Of a DNA stretch of 64,000 nt, positions 30,907 through 41,918 are shown in pieces; the stretch's first letter is position 1, and every line of letters begins with the position of its first letter. Below the pieces are notes generated by a model. That model worked only from the letters and a program-made list of their open reading frames with translations, did not search any database and was not told where the DNA came from. This stretch comes from Streptomyces sp. NBC_01498 (GTDB lineage Bacteria; Actinomycetota; Actinomycetes; Streptomycetales; Streptomycetaceae). Where the stretch lies: the NCBI RefSeq assembly GCF_036327775.1, contig NZ_CP109598.1, positions 3,658,001 to 3,722,000 on the forward strand. Direction: 5' to 3'. Both the position numbers and the translations under genes were made by a program.

Positions 30907-31842
30907 GTGGCAGCCGGAACCGAGCACGACGACGGGCGCGCGGGCGCACCCGTGAACGCCGGGAACGCCGGGAAAAACGATCCGTCGGTGACGACCGGGG
31001 TGGTCGACCCCGATTCCACGGCCGCCGGGCCCGCCGGTCCCGTACCGGACGCCGGTCCCGACCCCGATCCCGCGCACGTGGACGGGGACGTGGACGTGGA
31101 CGCGACCGGGGCCGCGTCCGACCCGGTGGACCCCGCTCCCGTACCGCCTCCCGCTCCCGCCCGTCCCCGGCGGAGCCGGGGTGCCGCCGTCGCCAGCGTC
31201 GTCGGCGAACTGCTCATCACCGCGGGCCTGGTGCTCGGTCTCTTCGTCGTCTACTCGCTGTGGTGGACGAACGTGCTGGCCGACCGCGAGGCCACCAAGC
31301 AGGGCCACGAGGTGCGGGACAACTGGGCCGTCGGCCGCGGCGGCCCCGGCGCCCTCGACGTCAAGGGCGGCATCGGCTTCCTGCACGCGCCCGCGATGAA
31401 GAACGGCGAGGTCCTCGTCAAGAAGGGCACGAACCCCAAGTCCCTCAACAACGGGGTCGCCGGCTACTACACCGACCCCGTGAAGTCCGCGCTGCCGCAG
31501 GACCAGCGGGGGAACTTCTCGCTGGCCGCGCACCGCGACGGGCACGGCGCCAAGTTCCACAACATCCACAAGCTCCGGACCGGTGACTCGATCGTCTTCG
31601 AGACGAAGGACACCTGGTACGTCTACAAGGTCTTCAAGACCCTGCCGAAGACCTCGAAGTACAACGTCGACGTGCTGAAGCCGGTGCCCGAGGAGTCGGG
31701 GAAGAAGAAGCCCGGCCGCTATCTGACGCTCACGACCTGCACACCCGTCCTCACCTCGGACTACCGCTACATCGTGTGGGCCGAGCTGGAGCGTACGGAG
31801 AACGTCGACGAGAAGCGTACGAAGCCCGACGAGCTGCTCTGA
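30907..31842 (+). CDS. srtE2: Class E sortase, second of two
   Basis: A 311-residue sortase with a disordered N-terminus, a membrane helix (VVGELLITAGLVLGLFVVYSLWW), then the catalytic residues His209 (AAHRDGHG), Cys278 (LTTCTPVL) and Arg287 (SDYRYIVWA). The GTG at 30907 follows AGGGGGCGG; an ATG at 30817 would overlap the first sortase by 50 bp and is less likely. It is about 40 bp downstream of its paralogue, and a shared bidirectional terminator closes the operon. Confidence 0.92.
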   Translation: MAAGTEHDDGRAGAPVNAGNAGKNDPSVTTGVVDPDSTAAGPAGPVPDAGPDPDPAHVDGDVDVDATGAASDPVDPAPVPPPAPARPRRSRGAAVASVVGELLITAGLVLGLFVVYSLWWTNVLADREATKQGHEVRDNWAVGRGGPGALDVKGGIGFLHAPAMKNGEVLVKKGTNPKSLNNGVAGYYTDPVKSALPQDQRGNFSLAAHRDGHGAKFHNIHKLRTGDSIVFETKDTWYVYKVFKTLPKTSKYNVDVLKPVPEESGKKKPGRYLTLTTCTPVLTSDYRYIVWAELERTENVDEKRTKPDELL

Positions 31843-31916
31843 GCCGCTCCCGTACGCACCGGGCCGCCCCACCCCACCCCGGACACCCGAGCCACGCGCA
31901 CACGAGCCCCGGACAC

Positions 31917-31958
31917 GACGAAGCCCCGGCATCCTCTTCAGGAGGCCGGGGCTTCGTC
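31917..31958. terminator. Bidirectional terminator between srtE2 and pknB
   Basis: A perfect 14-bp stem (GACGAAGCCCCGGC and complement) with a 14-nt loop. It has GAAG and CTTC sides, so it can end transcripts from both converging genes. Confidence 0.85.
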
Positions 31959-32010
31959 ACCTCTTCAGGAGGCCCGCGGAAGGCGTCGGCGTCGGTGCCG
32001 GGTGCCGGTG

Positions 32011-34026
<2,016 letters not shown>

Positions 34027-34189
34027 ACTGTTCCAGCCCTCTCCGTCTGTCCGAGACCGCACCGGTGTGCGGTCCGGCGGTGTGCTGTTCGCGCATACGC
34101 TACCGGCCGCGCCGCATCCGGTCCGACCGTCCCTGACAGCTGATACAGGACTGGAACTTGAATCGTCACATATCGGCTGGTATCGACCA

Positions 34190-34223
34190 CCGGCCCGGAC
34201 AGCGCGAGGGCTGTCCGGGCCGG
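34190..34223 (-). terminator. Terminator after pbpA
   Basis: A perfect 14-bp stem (CCGGCCCGGACAGC and complement) with a 6-nt loop starts 25 nt beyond the pbpA stop on the minus strand. It should stop read-through from the fhaA-pbpA operon into pknB. Confidence 0.8.
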
Positions 34224-34248
34224 TACGGGTGAGTCCCGGTCGTCCGGG

Positions 34249-35709
34249 TCACTTGTCGCTGTTGATCACGGCTTCCATCACGTCCTTGGCGATGGGCGCG
34301 GCGAGACCGCCGCCGGAGATGTCGTCGCGGACCGCCTCGCTGTCCTCGACGACGACCGCCACCGCGACCGGCGACCCGTTCTCCCCCTTGGCGTAGGAGA
34401 TGAACCAGGCGTAGGGGTCCTCGCTGTTGTTCTCGCCGTGCTGCGCGGTACCGGTCTTGCCGCCCACGGTGACGTTGGGGATCTTCGCCCGCCGGCCGGT
34501 GCCCTCGTCGATGACCGTCTCCATCATGTCCTGGAGCATCTGCGCGTGCTCCTGGCTGAGGGGCTGGCTCATCTCCTCGGGCTCGGTCTTCGTGATCACG
34601 TCCAGGTTCGGGGCTTCGAGCTGGTCGATCATGTACGGCTTCATCAGCTTGCCGTCGTTGGCGACGGCGGAGGCGACCATGGCCATCTGGAGCGGGGTCG
34701 TACGGGTGTCGAACTGCCCGATGGAGGACAGGGCGGTCTGCGACTGGTTCAGCTCCTCGGGGAAGAACGAGGCGTTGGCGCGGACCGGGACGAACTGCTC
34801 CTCGTTGAAGCCGAACTTCTTCGCCGTCTCCAGCATCTGGTCCTTGCCGACGTCGACGCCGAGCTTGCCGAAGACCGAGTTGCAGGAGACCCGCAGGGCC
34901 TCCCGGAGCGTCGCGTCCTCGCAGGGGATGTTGCCCTCGTTCACCAGCGGGGTGGTCGTGCCCGGCATTATCCAGGGGAGCGGGGAGTCGGTCTTCGCGT
35001 CGATGTCGTCCACGACGCCGTGCTCCAGGGCGGCGGCGGCGGTGAGGACCTTGAAGGTGGAGCCGGGCGGATACGTCTCGCGCAGCGCGCGGTTCAGCAT
35101 CGGCTTGTCATCGTTCCTGCCGAGGTCCTTCCACGCCACCTCGTCCTTGGCGCCGTACCCGGCGAAGGTCGAGGGGTCGTACGAGGGCGTGGAGGCCAGC
35201 GCGAGGATCTTGCCGGTCCCCGGCTCCAGGGCGACGACGGCGCCCTTCTTCTTGCCCAGCCCCTCGAAGGCCGCCTTCTGGGCGGCCCCGTTGAGGGTCG
35301 TGACGACGTTGCCGCCCTTGGCCTCGTCGCCGGTGAACATCGCCAGCGTGCGGTCGAAGAAGAGCTGGTCGTCGTTGCCGGTGAGGATGCCGTCCTCGAT
35401 GCTCTCGATCTGGGTGGCGCCGAACGCCTGCGAGGCGTAGCCGGTGACCGGTGCCCACATCGGGCCGTCGAGATAGGTCCGCTTGTACTTGAAGTCGGTG
35501 TCCTTCGTCTTCGCGGAGCCGGTGATGGGCTTGCCGTCGACGACGATGTTGCCGCGCTCGCTGGCGTACCGCTCTATCAGTACCCGGCGGTTGCGCTCGT
35601 GCGAGTTGAGCTCGTCCGCCTCCACGTACTGGAGCCAGTTGGTCCGCAGCAGCAGGGCCAGCACGAGCAGTCCGCAGAAGATCGCGATGCGGCGCAGGGG
35701 CTTGTTCAC
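34249..35709 (-). CDS. pbpA: Class B penicillin-binding protein PbpA
   Basis: A 486-residue peptidoglycan transpeptidase with one N-terminal membrane helix (IAIFCGLLVLALLLRTNWL). The three active-site motifs are SxxK at Ser217 (PPGSTFK), SCN at 275-277 and KTG at 418-420 (GGKTGTAQ). The GTG start overlaps the rodA stop by 4 bp (GTGA), so the transpeptidase is coupled to its glycosyltransferase partner, as is usual for SEDS-bPBP pairs. Confidence 0.95.
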   Translation of the reverse strand: MNKPLRRIAIFCGLLVLALLLRTNWLQYVEADELNSHERNRRVLIERYASERGNIVVDGKPITGSAKTKDTDFKYKRTYLDGPMWAPVTGYASQAFGATQIESIEDGILTGNDDQLFFDRTLAMFTGDEAKGGNVVTTLNGAAQKAAFEGLGKKKGAVVALEPGTGKILALASTPSYDPSTFAGYGAKDEVAWKDLGRNDDKPMLNRALRETYPPGSTFKVLTAAAALEHGVVDDIDAKTDSPLPWIMPGTTTPLVNEGNIPCEDATLREALRVSCNSVFGKLGVDVGKDQMLETAKKFGFNEEQFVPVRANASFFPEELNQSQTALSSIGQFDTRTTPLQMAMVASAVANDGKLMKPYMIDQLEAPNLDVITKTEPEEMSQPLSQEHAQMLQDMMETVIDEGTGRRAKIPNVTVGGKTGTAQHGENNSEDPYAWFISYAKGENGSPVAVAVVVEDSEAVRDDISGGGLAAPIAKDVMEAVINSDK

Positions 35710-37115
35710 GGTCGGACCACCTGGGTCATCTCGGCGTCGGGTGACGGGGCGGGAGCCGGGGCGGGGCGGCGCGCGGTGTCGCTGATACGGATGAGGATGC
35801 CGATCAGCGCCCAGTTGGCGATCACCGACGAGCCGCCGGCCGCGACGAACGGCATCGTCATACCGGTCAGCGGGATGAGGCCCATGACGCCGCCGGCGAC
35901 GACGAACACCTGGATCGCGAAGGCGCCGGAGAGGCCGATCGCCAGGAGCTTGCCGAACGGGTCGCGGGCGGCGAGCGCCGTCCGTACGCCGCGTTCCACG
36001 ATCAGGCCGTAGATCAGCAGGAACGCCATCATCCCGGCGAGCCCGAACTCCTCGCCGACGGTGGAGAGGATGAAGTCGGAGTTGGCCGCGAAGCCGATCA
36101 GGTCGGAGTTGCCCTGGCCGAGTCCGGTGCCGAGGGTGCCGCCCGCGCCGAACGACATCAGCGCCTGGCCGACCTGCTCGCTCTGGTCCCAGGTGGACTG
36201 CGCGAACGGGTTGAGCCAGAACTCGACGCGCTGCTGGACGTGCGGCTCGAAGGTGGCCACGCCGACCGCGCCCGCGGCCGACATGACGAGGCCGAAGACG
36301 ATCCAGCTGGTCCGCTCGGTGGCGACGTACAGCATGATCACGAAGAGGCCGAAGAACAGCAGCGAGGTGCCGAGGTCGGTCTCGAAGACCAGGATCAGGA
36401 TGGACATGGCCCAGACCATGAGGATCGGGCCGAGGTCGCGTCCGCGCGGCAGGTACAGGCCCATCACCCGACGGCTGGCGAGGGCCAGGGCGTCGCGCTT
36501 CACCATCAGGTAGCCGGAGAAGAAGACCGCGATGATGATCTTCGCGAACTCGCCCGGCTGGACGTTGAGGGGGCCGAGGCTGATCCAGATCTTCGCGCCG
36601 TTCCGGGCCGGGAAGAACATCGGCAGGATCAGCAGGACCAGGGCCACCGCCATCGAGATGTAGGTGTAGCGCTGGAGGATGCGGTGGTCCTTGAGCAGCA
36701 GCAGGACGGCGACGAACAGCGCGATGCCGATGGCCGAGTAGAGCAGCTGCTTGGGCGCGTCCGGGGAGAAGCCCCCGAAGATGTTCTGGGCGCGGGCGAT
36801 CAGCCGGGGCGACTGGTCGAGACGCCAGATGAGGACCAGGCCGAGTCCGTTGAGCAGGGTGGCGAGCGGCAGCAGCAGCGGGTCGGCGTACGGGGCGAAC
36901 TTGCGCACCACGAGATGGCCGACACCGGCCAGCAGGCCGATGCCCAGGCCGTACCCGATCATGCCGCTGGGCACCTCGTTGTTGACCGCGAGGCCGACGT
37001 TGAGATACGCGAAGGTCGGGATGAGGACGGCGAAGGCGAGCATGGCGAGCTCGGTGTTGCGCCGGCTCGGCGCCTCGATGGCGCCGATGGTGGTGGTGTT
37101 CGTGACAACGCTCAT
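35706..37115 (-). CDS. rodA: SEDS peptidoglycan glycosyltransferase (RodA/FtsW/SpoVE family)
   Basis: A 469-residue protein with about ten or more membrane helices. Family landmarks are GAKIWISLGPLNVQPGEFAK, FETDLGTSLLFFG, SFGAGGTLGTGLGQGNS, STVGEEFGLAG and LIPLTGMTMPFVAAGGSS. It polymerises lipid II into glycan strands and works with the coupled PbpA. The ATG lies 26 bp after the pstP stop. Whether it serves elongation or sporulation is not clear from sequence. Confidence 0.95.
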   Translation of the reverse strand: MSVVTNTTTIGAIEAPSRRNTELAMLAFAVLIPTFAYLNVGLAVNNEVPSGMIGYGLGIGLLAGVGHLVVRKFAPYADPLLLPLATLLNGLGLVLIWRLDQSPRLIARAQNIFGGFSPDAPKQLLYSAIGIALFVAVLLLLKDHRILQRYTYISMAVALVLLILPMFFPARNGAKIWISLGPLNVQPGEFAKIIIAVFFSGYLMVKRDALALASRRVMGLYLPRGRDLGPILMVWAMSILILVFETDLGTSLLFFGLFVIMLYVATERTSWIVFGLVMSAAGAVGVATFEPHVQQRVEFWLNPFAQSTWDQSEQVGQALMSFGAGGTLGTGLGQGNSDLIGFAANSDFILSTVGEEFGLAGMMAFLLIYGLIVERGVRTALAARDPFGKLLAIGLSGAFAIQVFVVAGGVMGLIPLTGMTMPFVAAGGSSVIANWALIGILIRISDTARRPAPAPAPSPDAEMTQVVRP

Positions 37116-37141
37116 GGTGGTGAAAGGCCCCCTACGGCCGG

Positions 37142-38668
37142 CTACTGCTTACCGCAGTTCGAGGCCAGCTTCCGCTCCTCCTCCGAGAGGCTGGGGCCCG
37201 GAGAGGGAGTCGCCGTTTTCGACGTCTCTGGCTTGGTGGTCGTGCTGGTGCCGGTCTTCGGCTTGGTCCCCGTCGTACCGCCCGCCTCGCCCTCGCCGTT
37301 GATGGCGTTGGCGGCTCGCTCGGACTCGCGGCGCTGCTCGTCCTTCTTGCACGCCTCGGCCTGCTTGGACAGGTCCTCGATCTTGGTGCGCGCGGACGCC
37401 TTGCTGCCCTCGGCGATGGTCTCCTCGACCTGCTTGCGCTGGTACGGCGGCAGGTACTTGAGTTCGATCTTGAGGAAGTCCTGTTCGACCTTCGACAGGT
37501 TCACCCAGGCAAGGTCCTGGCTGATGCCCCGGTAGAGCGCGACGTGCTCGTCGTTGGCCCCGACGTAGTACTGCGTCTGCGTCCAGCGGTAGCCGCCGTA
37601 CAGACCGCCGCCGACGACCGCCAGCGCCAGGACCGTGTAGAACGACCGCTTGAACCACTTGCGGCCGGCGGAACGCGGCTTCACGAAGTCGTCGTCGCTG
37701 TACGCGCCGAAGCCGGCCTCCGGCGGCATGCCGCCGTAACCGGCTCCGTCTCCGCTGCCCGGCGGGCCGAAGCCGCCCGGCGGTGGCTGGTGCTGCTGCG
37801 GTACGGGGCGGCCCAGGCCGGCGGCGCGGCCGGCCGGCGTCTGCATCGACGGGTCGCTCTCGGCGGAGTGCAGCTGCTGGTTCTCGGCGACGGCGCCGAC
37901 GACGACCGGGGTGTCGCTGAGATGCCCGGCCAGGGTGTCGTTGGACTCGACGTCCAGGACGTCGGCGACGATGCAGGTGATGTTGTCGGGACCGCCGCCG
38001 CGCAGGGCGAGCTGGATGAGGTCCTGGATGGTCTCCTGCGGGCCCTGGTAGCTCGCCAGGGTCTCTTCCATGGTCTGGTGCGAGACGACGCCGGAGAGGC
38101 CGTCGGAGCAGATCAGGTAGCGGTCGCCCGCCCGGACCTCACGGATGGAGAGATCGGGCTCGACATGGTCGCCACTGCCCAGCGCGCGCATCAGCAGGGA
38201 GCGCTGCGGGTGGGTGGTGGCCTCCTCCTCCGTGATGCGCCCCTCGTCGACCAGGCGCTGCACCCAGGTGTGGTCCTGGGTGATCTGGGTGAGCACGCCG
38301 TCGCGCAGGAGGTACGCGCGGGAGTCGCCGACATGGACGAGTCCGAGACGCCGGCCCGTCCACAGGAGGGCGGTGAGCGTGGTGCCCATGCCCTCCAGCT
38401 GGGGGTCCTCCTCGACCATCACGCGCAACTGGTCGTTGGCGCGCTGGACCGCCGTACCGAGCGAGGTGAGGATGTCCGATCCCGGCACGTCGTCGTCGAG
38501 CTGCACGAGCGTGGAGATCACCTCGGACGAGGCGACCTCTCCGGCGGCCTGGCCGCCCATGCCGTCGGCGATGGCCAGGAGCCGGGGACCGGCATAGCCG
38601 GAGTCCTCGTTCCCCTCCCGGATCATGCCTTTGTGCGACCCGGCGGCGAAGCGCAGGGAAAGGCTCAT
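37142..38668 (-). CDS. pstP: PP2C-type Ser/Thr protein phosphatase
   Basis: A 508-residue membrane phosphatase that reverses phosphorylation by PknB-type kinases. The catalytic domain (1-240) has the metal motifs GNEDS (Asp22), ADGMGG (Asp35), HVGDSRAYL, CSDGLSGVV and GGPDNITC. A linker, one membrane helix (FYTVLALAVVGGGLYGGYRW) and an extracellular helical region with a Thr/Lys-rich tail follow. The ATG at 38668 follows AGGAGAGG; the longer frame from 38764 is rejected. It lies between fhaB and rodA. Confidence 0.95.
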   Translation of the reverse strand: MSLSLRFAAGSHKGMIREGNEDSGYAGPRLLAIADGMGGQAAGEVASSEVISTLVQLDDDVPGSDILTSLGTAVQRANDQLRVMVEEDPQLEGMGTTLTALLWTGRRLGLVHVGDSRAYLLRDGVLTQITQDHTWVQRLVDEGRITEEEATTHPQRSLLMRALGSGDHVEPDLSIREVRAGDRYLICSDGLSGVVSHQTMEETLASYQGPQETIQDLIQLALRGGGPDNITCIVADVLDVESNDTLAGHLSDTPVVVGAVAENQQLHSAESDPSMQTPAGRAAGLGRPVPQQHQPPPGGFGPPGSGDGAGYGGMPPEAGFGAYSDDDFVKPRSAGRKWFKRSFYTVLALAVVGGGLYGGYRWTQTQYYVGANDEHVALYRGISQDLAWVNLSKVEQDFLKIELKYLPPYQRKQVEETIAEGSKASARTKIEDLSKQAEACKKDEQRRESERAANAINGEGEAGGTTGTKPKTGTSTTTKPETSKTATPSPGPSLSEEERKLASNCGKQ

Positions 38669-38809
38669 GCGCGCCTCTCCTGTCGGTTCGCCGGCCGAAT
38701 GTGGCGCCAGCCGGTCTCGAGCCACACTGCCCACCCTCCGGTCGGGAGCCCCCCGCGGTCCCACGTCGGGACCGCCGCGGCTCGCTCGCTCCGCTCGCTC
38801 ATTGTCGTA

Positions 38810-39322
38810 CTACTTCCGCAGCTCGATGACGGTCTTGCCGATGCGGATCGGCGCGCCCGGCGGAATCGGTGTCGGGGTGGTGAGCCGGGTCCGGTCGAGA
38901 TACGTGCCGTTGGTGGACCCGAGATCCTCGACGATCCACTGACCGTCCCGGTCCGGATAGATCCTGGCATGCCTGCTGGACGCGTAGTCGTCGTCCAGCA
39001 CGATCGTCGAGTCGTGCGCCCGGCCCAGGGTGATGGTCTGTCCCTGGAGGGCCACCGTGGTGCCGGTGAGGATGCCCTCCGAGACGACCAGCTTCGTGGG
39101 CGCCCCCCGGCGCTGGCGGCCGCTCTGCTGCCGCTGCGCGGGCGGAGCGGTGTTCTGGCGGGCGGTCGCCGGTGGTCGCGCGTCGGCATTGCGGCGTGAG
39201 CCGCGCTGCGTGACACGCGTGCCGAACAGATCGCTCCGAATGACCTGGACGGCCACAATCACGAACAGCCACAGAACAGCCAGGAAACCTAGCCGCATGA
39301 CCGTCAGGGTCAGCTCTGACAT
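38810..39322 (-). CDS. fhaB: FHA-domain membrane protein FhaB
   Basis: A 170-residue protein with an N-terminal membrane helix (LGFLAVLWLFVIVAVQVI), a basic disordered linker and a C-terminal FHA domain that binds phosphothreonine (ITLGRAHDSTIVLDDDYASSRHARI and GSTNGTYLDRTRL). In mycobacteria the homologue (FipA) links kinase signalling to septation. The gene is 10 bp after fhaA and precedes pstP in the same operon. Confidence 0.94.
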   Translation of the reverse strand: MSELTLTVMRLGFLAVLWLFVIVAVQVIRSDLFGTRVTQRGSRRNADARPPATARQNTAPPAQRQQSGRQRRGAPTKLVVSEGILTGTTVALQGQTITLGRAHDSTIVLDDDYASSRHARIYPDRDGQWIVEDLGSTNGTYLDRTRLTTPTPIPPGAPIRIGKTVIELRK

Positions 39323-39332
39323 TGCCCCCGCT

Positions 39333-40196
39333 TCACCCTTCGGCTTGCCGGTAAACGATGGTGGTTTGGCCCACGACGATCCGCGAGCCGTCGCGGAGCG
39401 TAGCGCGGGTGGTGTGCTGTCCGTCTACCACGATGCCGTTGGTGGATCCGAGATCCTGGATCGTCGAGGGCGTACCTGTCCGGATCTCGCAGTGCCGGCG
39501 GGAGACGCCGGGGTCGTCGATCCGCACGTCGGCGTCGGTGCTGCGGCCCAGCACGAGCGTGGAACGGGAGATCTGGTGGCGGTTGCCGTTGATCTCGATC
39601 CACCGGCGGACCTGGGCACCCGGCATCGCCCCGGGAGGCGGTGCCGAAGAGGGACGGGCGGACGGTGCCTGATGGCCGGCGCCCGGCGGGGGCGACGGCG
39701 GCATGGGCGGCGGATACCCGTAACCGCCACCGGGCGGCGCGGCCGGCGGGGCCGCGTGGCTCCGGGGCGGCGCTCCGTGGGCGGGACCGCTGTCGGGGCC
39801 CTGGGGTGTGCCCTGGGACGTGCTCGACGCCAGGGTGCGGCTGCGCACCCGGTACAGACCGGTGTCGAGGTCGTCGGCCTTCTCCAGATGGACCTTGATC
39901 GGGCCCATGAAGGTGTAGCGCTGCTGCTTCGCGTAGTCGCGGACGAGCCCGGAGAGTTCGTCGCCGAGCTGGCCCGAGTACGGGCTCAGCCGCTCGAAGT
40001 CGGGCGCGCTCAACTCCACGATGAAGTCGTTGGGGACGACCGTCCGCTCGCGATTCCAGATCGTGGCGTTGTTGTCGCACTCACGCTGAAGGGCGCCGGC
40101 GATCTCCACGGGCTGGACCTCGGACTTGAACACCTTCGCGAAGGTGCCGTTGACGAGACCTTCGAGTCGCTGCTCGAACCGCTTCAGGACTCCCAT
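39333..40196 (-). CDS. fhaA: DUF3662 and FHA domain protein FhaA
   Basis: A 287-residue cytoplasmic protein. The N-terminal DUF3662 domain (GVLKRFEQRLEGLVNGTFAK, VEIAGALQRECDNNA) is followed by a Pro/Gly-rich linker and an FHA domain (LVLGRSTDADVRIDDPGVSRRHCEI, GSTNGIVV). FhaA binds phosphorylated partners such as the lipid II flippase MviN in mycobacteria. GGAGGAGG lies 6 nt before the ATG. It is the first gene of the fhaA-fhaB-pstP-rodA-pbpA operon. Confidence 0.95.
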   Translation of the reverse strand: MGVLKRFEQRLEGLVNGTFAKVFKSEVQPVEIAGALQRECDNNATIWNRERTVVPNDFIVELSAPDFERLSPYSGQLGDELSGLVRDYAKQQRYTFMGPIKVHLEKADDLDTGLYRVRSRTLASSTSQGTPQGPDSGPAHGAPPRSHAAPPAAPPGGGYGYPPPMPPSPPPGAGHQAPSARPSSAPPPGAMPGAQVRRWIEINGNRHQISRSTLVLGRSTDADVRIDDPGVSRRHCEIRTGTPSTIQDLGSTNGIVVDGQHTTRATLRDGSRIVVGQTTIVYRQAEG

Positions 40197-40509
40197 GGGG
40201 CACCTCCTCCGTTGTCGCCGTCCTGGTACTGCTTACTGATCGTATCCACGCGTCGGGAAATCGGCTGGTTCCCCTTGTCTGCCCCGTCGATGAGTGTCAC
40301 CCCTCACACGGATCGTAGAGGCGGCCCCAAGACAGTGTCCCGCATCCGGGGTGGTCTCCGGAGGGGCGGGGAGGGCACCTCGGCCTACTTGTTCCCCGGC
40401 CGGGCGGCCGCGACAAACGGATGTGATTCCACCCTTGGCAGCGTGCTAATCTTTTCGATGTCGCCAGGCGATCACACCAGCAGGTGAGGGAGCGGGCGGC
40501 ACACCCAAT
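40197..40509. promoter_or_regulatory. Divergent promoter region of fhaA operon and tRNA-Leu
   Basis: No gene is seen. On the plus strand TAATCT at 40447-40452 is the likely -10 of tRNA-Leu, the same hexamer as at tRNA-Ile; its -35 (around TGATTC at 40424-40429) is weak. On the minus strand, TACGAT hexamers upstream of fhaA (about 40240-40320) are candidate -10 sites. Confidence 0.45.
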
Positions 40510-40596
40510 GCGCGGGTGGCGGAATAGGCAGACGCGCTGGATTCAGGTTCCAGTGCCCGAAAGGGCGTGGGGGTTCAACTCCCCCCTCGCGCACCA
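40510..40596 (+). tRNA. tRNA-Leu (CAG)
   Basis: An 87-nt class II tRNA. Acceptor GCGCGGG pairs with CTCGCGC, the anticodon arm is CTGGA-TTCAGGT-TCCAG with anticodon CAG, a variable arm (TGCCCGAAAGGGCG) follows, and the T arm is GGGGG-TTCAACT-CCCCC. CCA is encoded at 40594-40596, unlike the two other tRNAs of the window. Confidence 0.97.
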
Positions 40597-41079
40597 GAGG
40601 TCACCGATCGTTCGGTGGTCCGGAGCAACGACGAAACGGTCGTCATCGTGACAGCGATGGCGGCCTTTTTGTTGTGTGCGGTGGTGGGGCGGGGGTCGGC
40701 GGTAGGAGAGGTGGGGCGGGGGTCGGCGGTGGTGAGGGCGGTTGGTCGCCGGTGGTCGGTTGCCGGTGGTCGATCTTTGACTGTTATGCCTGGTGTGAGG
40801 TGTCTCTCACATCGGTGCGAGGCGCCTGCGAGTTGTCCGCGAGGTGCCTGCGCGCGTGGTCCGGAGACGGCCCCGGGCTTCCGTGGGAAACCGGGCGGGC
40901 AACCTCCGCGCGCGGTGCCGTGAGTGCGGCGTTACGTTGAACATATGACCGCCCGGAGGGCGTGAAGCGGTAGAGCACTCGCTCCGGTTCGGTGTCGGCG
41001 ACTGCCGACGGAGCCGGCCGCTCGCCACATGGGTTTCGCGTCCCGGCACTGACTCCACGAGACGTGAGGCGGCGTGGCG
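40597..41079. other. Spacer with hairpin and G-rich direct repeats
   Basis: No gene is supported. A 9-bp hairpin (40599-40620) with loop TCGT directly follows tRNA-Leu and may be its terminator; its core ACCGATCGTTCGGT is identical to the paaA operator core. A 21-bp G-rich direct repeat lies at 40683-40703 and 40710-40730, followed by several CGGTGGTCG copies (about 40740-40775). The promoter of the SDR gene should lie near 41000. Confidence 0.5.
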
Positions 41080-41868
41080 ATGGACTTGCACATGGACGGC
41101 AGGACCGCCGTGGTGACCGGCGCGAGCAAGGGAATCGGGCTGGCGGTGACGCGTACGCTCACGGACGCCGGAGCGCATGTCGTCGCGGGGGCACGCGGCC
41201 CGAGCCCGGAGATCGAGGAACTGGTCGACGCCGGCAAGGTCACCTTCGTCCCCGGTGACCTCACGACGACGTCCGGGCCGGCGGCCCTGGTCGAGGCGGC
41301 GGAGCGGCGGGGCCGTATCGCCCTCCTGGTCAACAACGTGGGTGCGGTGACACCCCGCCCCGGTGGATTCCTCACCATCACCGACGACGACTGGCACACG
41401 TCGTGGACGCTGGGATTCATGACGGCCGTACGCGCCACGCGCGCGGTTCTCCCGGGCATGGTGGAGCGGGGCGGCGGCGTGATCGTGATGGTGGGCTCCG
41501 TGAACGCCTTTCTGCCCGACCCCCTGGTGCTGGACTACTCCGTGATCAAGGCGGCCCTCACGAACTTCGCCAAGGGGCTGTCGAAGGAAGTGGGCCCTCG
41601 TGGCGTCCGTGTGGTCTCGGTCAGCCCCGGCCCCGTCGCCACCGATCTGTGGCTCGGAGACACGGGCGTGGCCAGGACCATGTCGGACGCCACCGGGGAG
41701 AGCGCCGAGGACATCGCCCGTTCCGCCGTCGGCGCCACCCCGCTCGGGCGCTTCAGCACGCCGTCCGAGGTGGCCGACCTCGTCGCCTTCCTGGCGAGCG
41801 ACCGCGCGGCCAACATCACGGGCGCGGACGTCACCATCGACGCCGGGATGATCACCACCATGCGGTGA
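41080..41868 (+). CDS. Short-chain dehydrogenase/reductase
   Basis: A 262-residue classical SDR with the cofactor motif TGASKGIG (about 13-20), NNVG, a catalytic Ser in VMVGSVN and the YxxxK pair in DYSVIKAAL. It ends GADVTIDAGM. The substrate is unknown; the fold-change wording resembles 3-oxoacyl reductase-like oxidoreductases. The ATG at 41080 has GAGG at 10 nt; a GTG at 41074 is the alternative. It converges on azoR. Confidence 0.92.
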   Translation: MDLHMDGRTAVVTGASKGIGLAVTRTLTDAGAHVVAGARGPSPEIEELVDAGKVTFVPGDLTTTSGPAALVEAAERRGRIALLVNNVGAVTPRPGGFLTITDDDWHTSWTLGFMTAVRATRAVLPGMVERGGGVIVMVGSVNAFLPDPLVLDYSVIKAALTNFAKGLSKEVGPRGVRVVSVSPGPVATDLWLGDTGVARTMSDATGESAEDIARSAVGATPLGRFSTPSEVADLVAFLASDRAANITGADVTIDAGMITTMR

Positions 41869-41918
41869 GAACCGGCCGGTCCGGGGCGGTGGTCGGCCCC
41901 TCGGTGGTCGGCCCGCAC

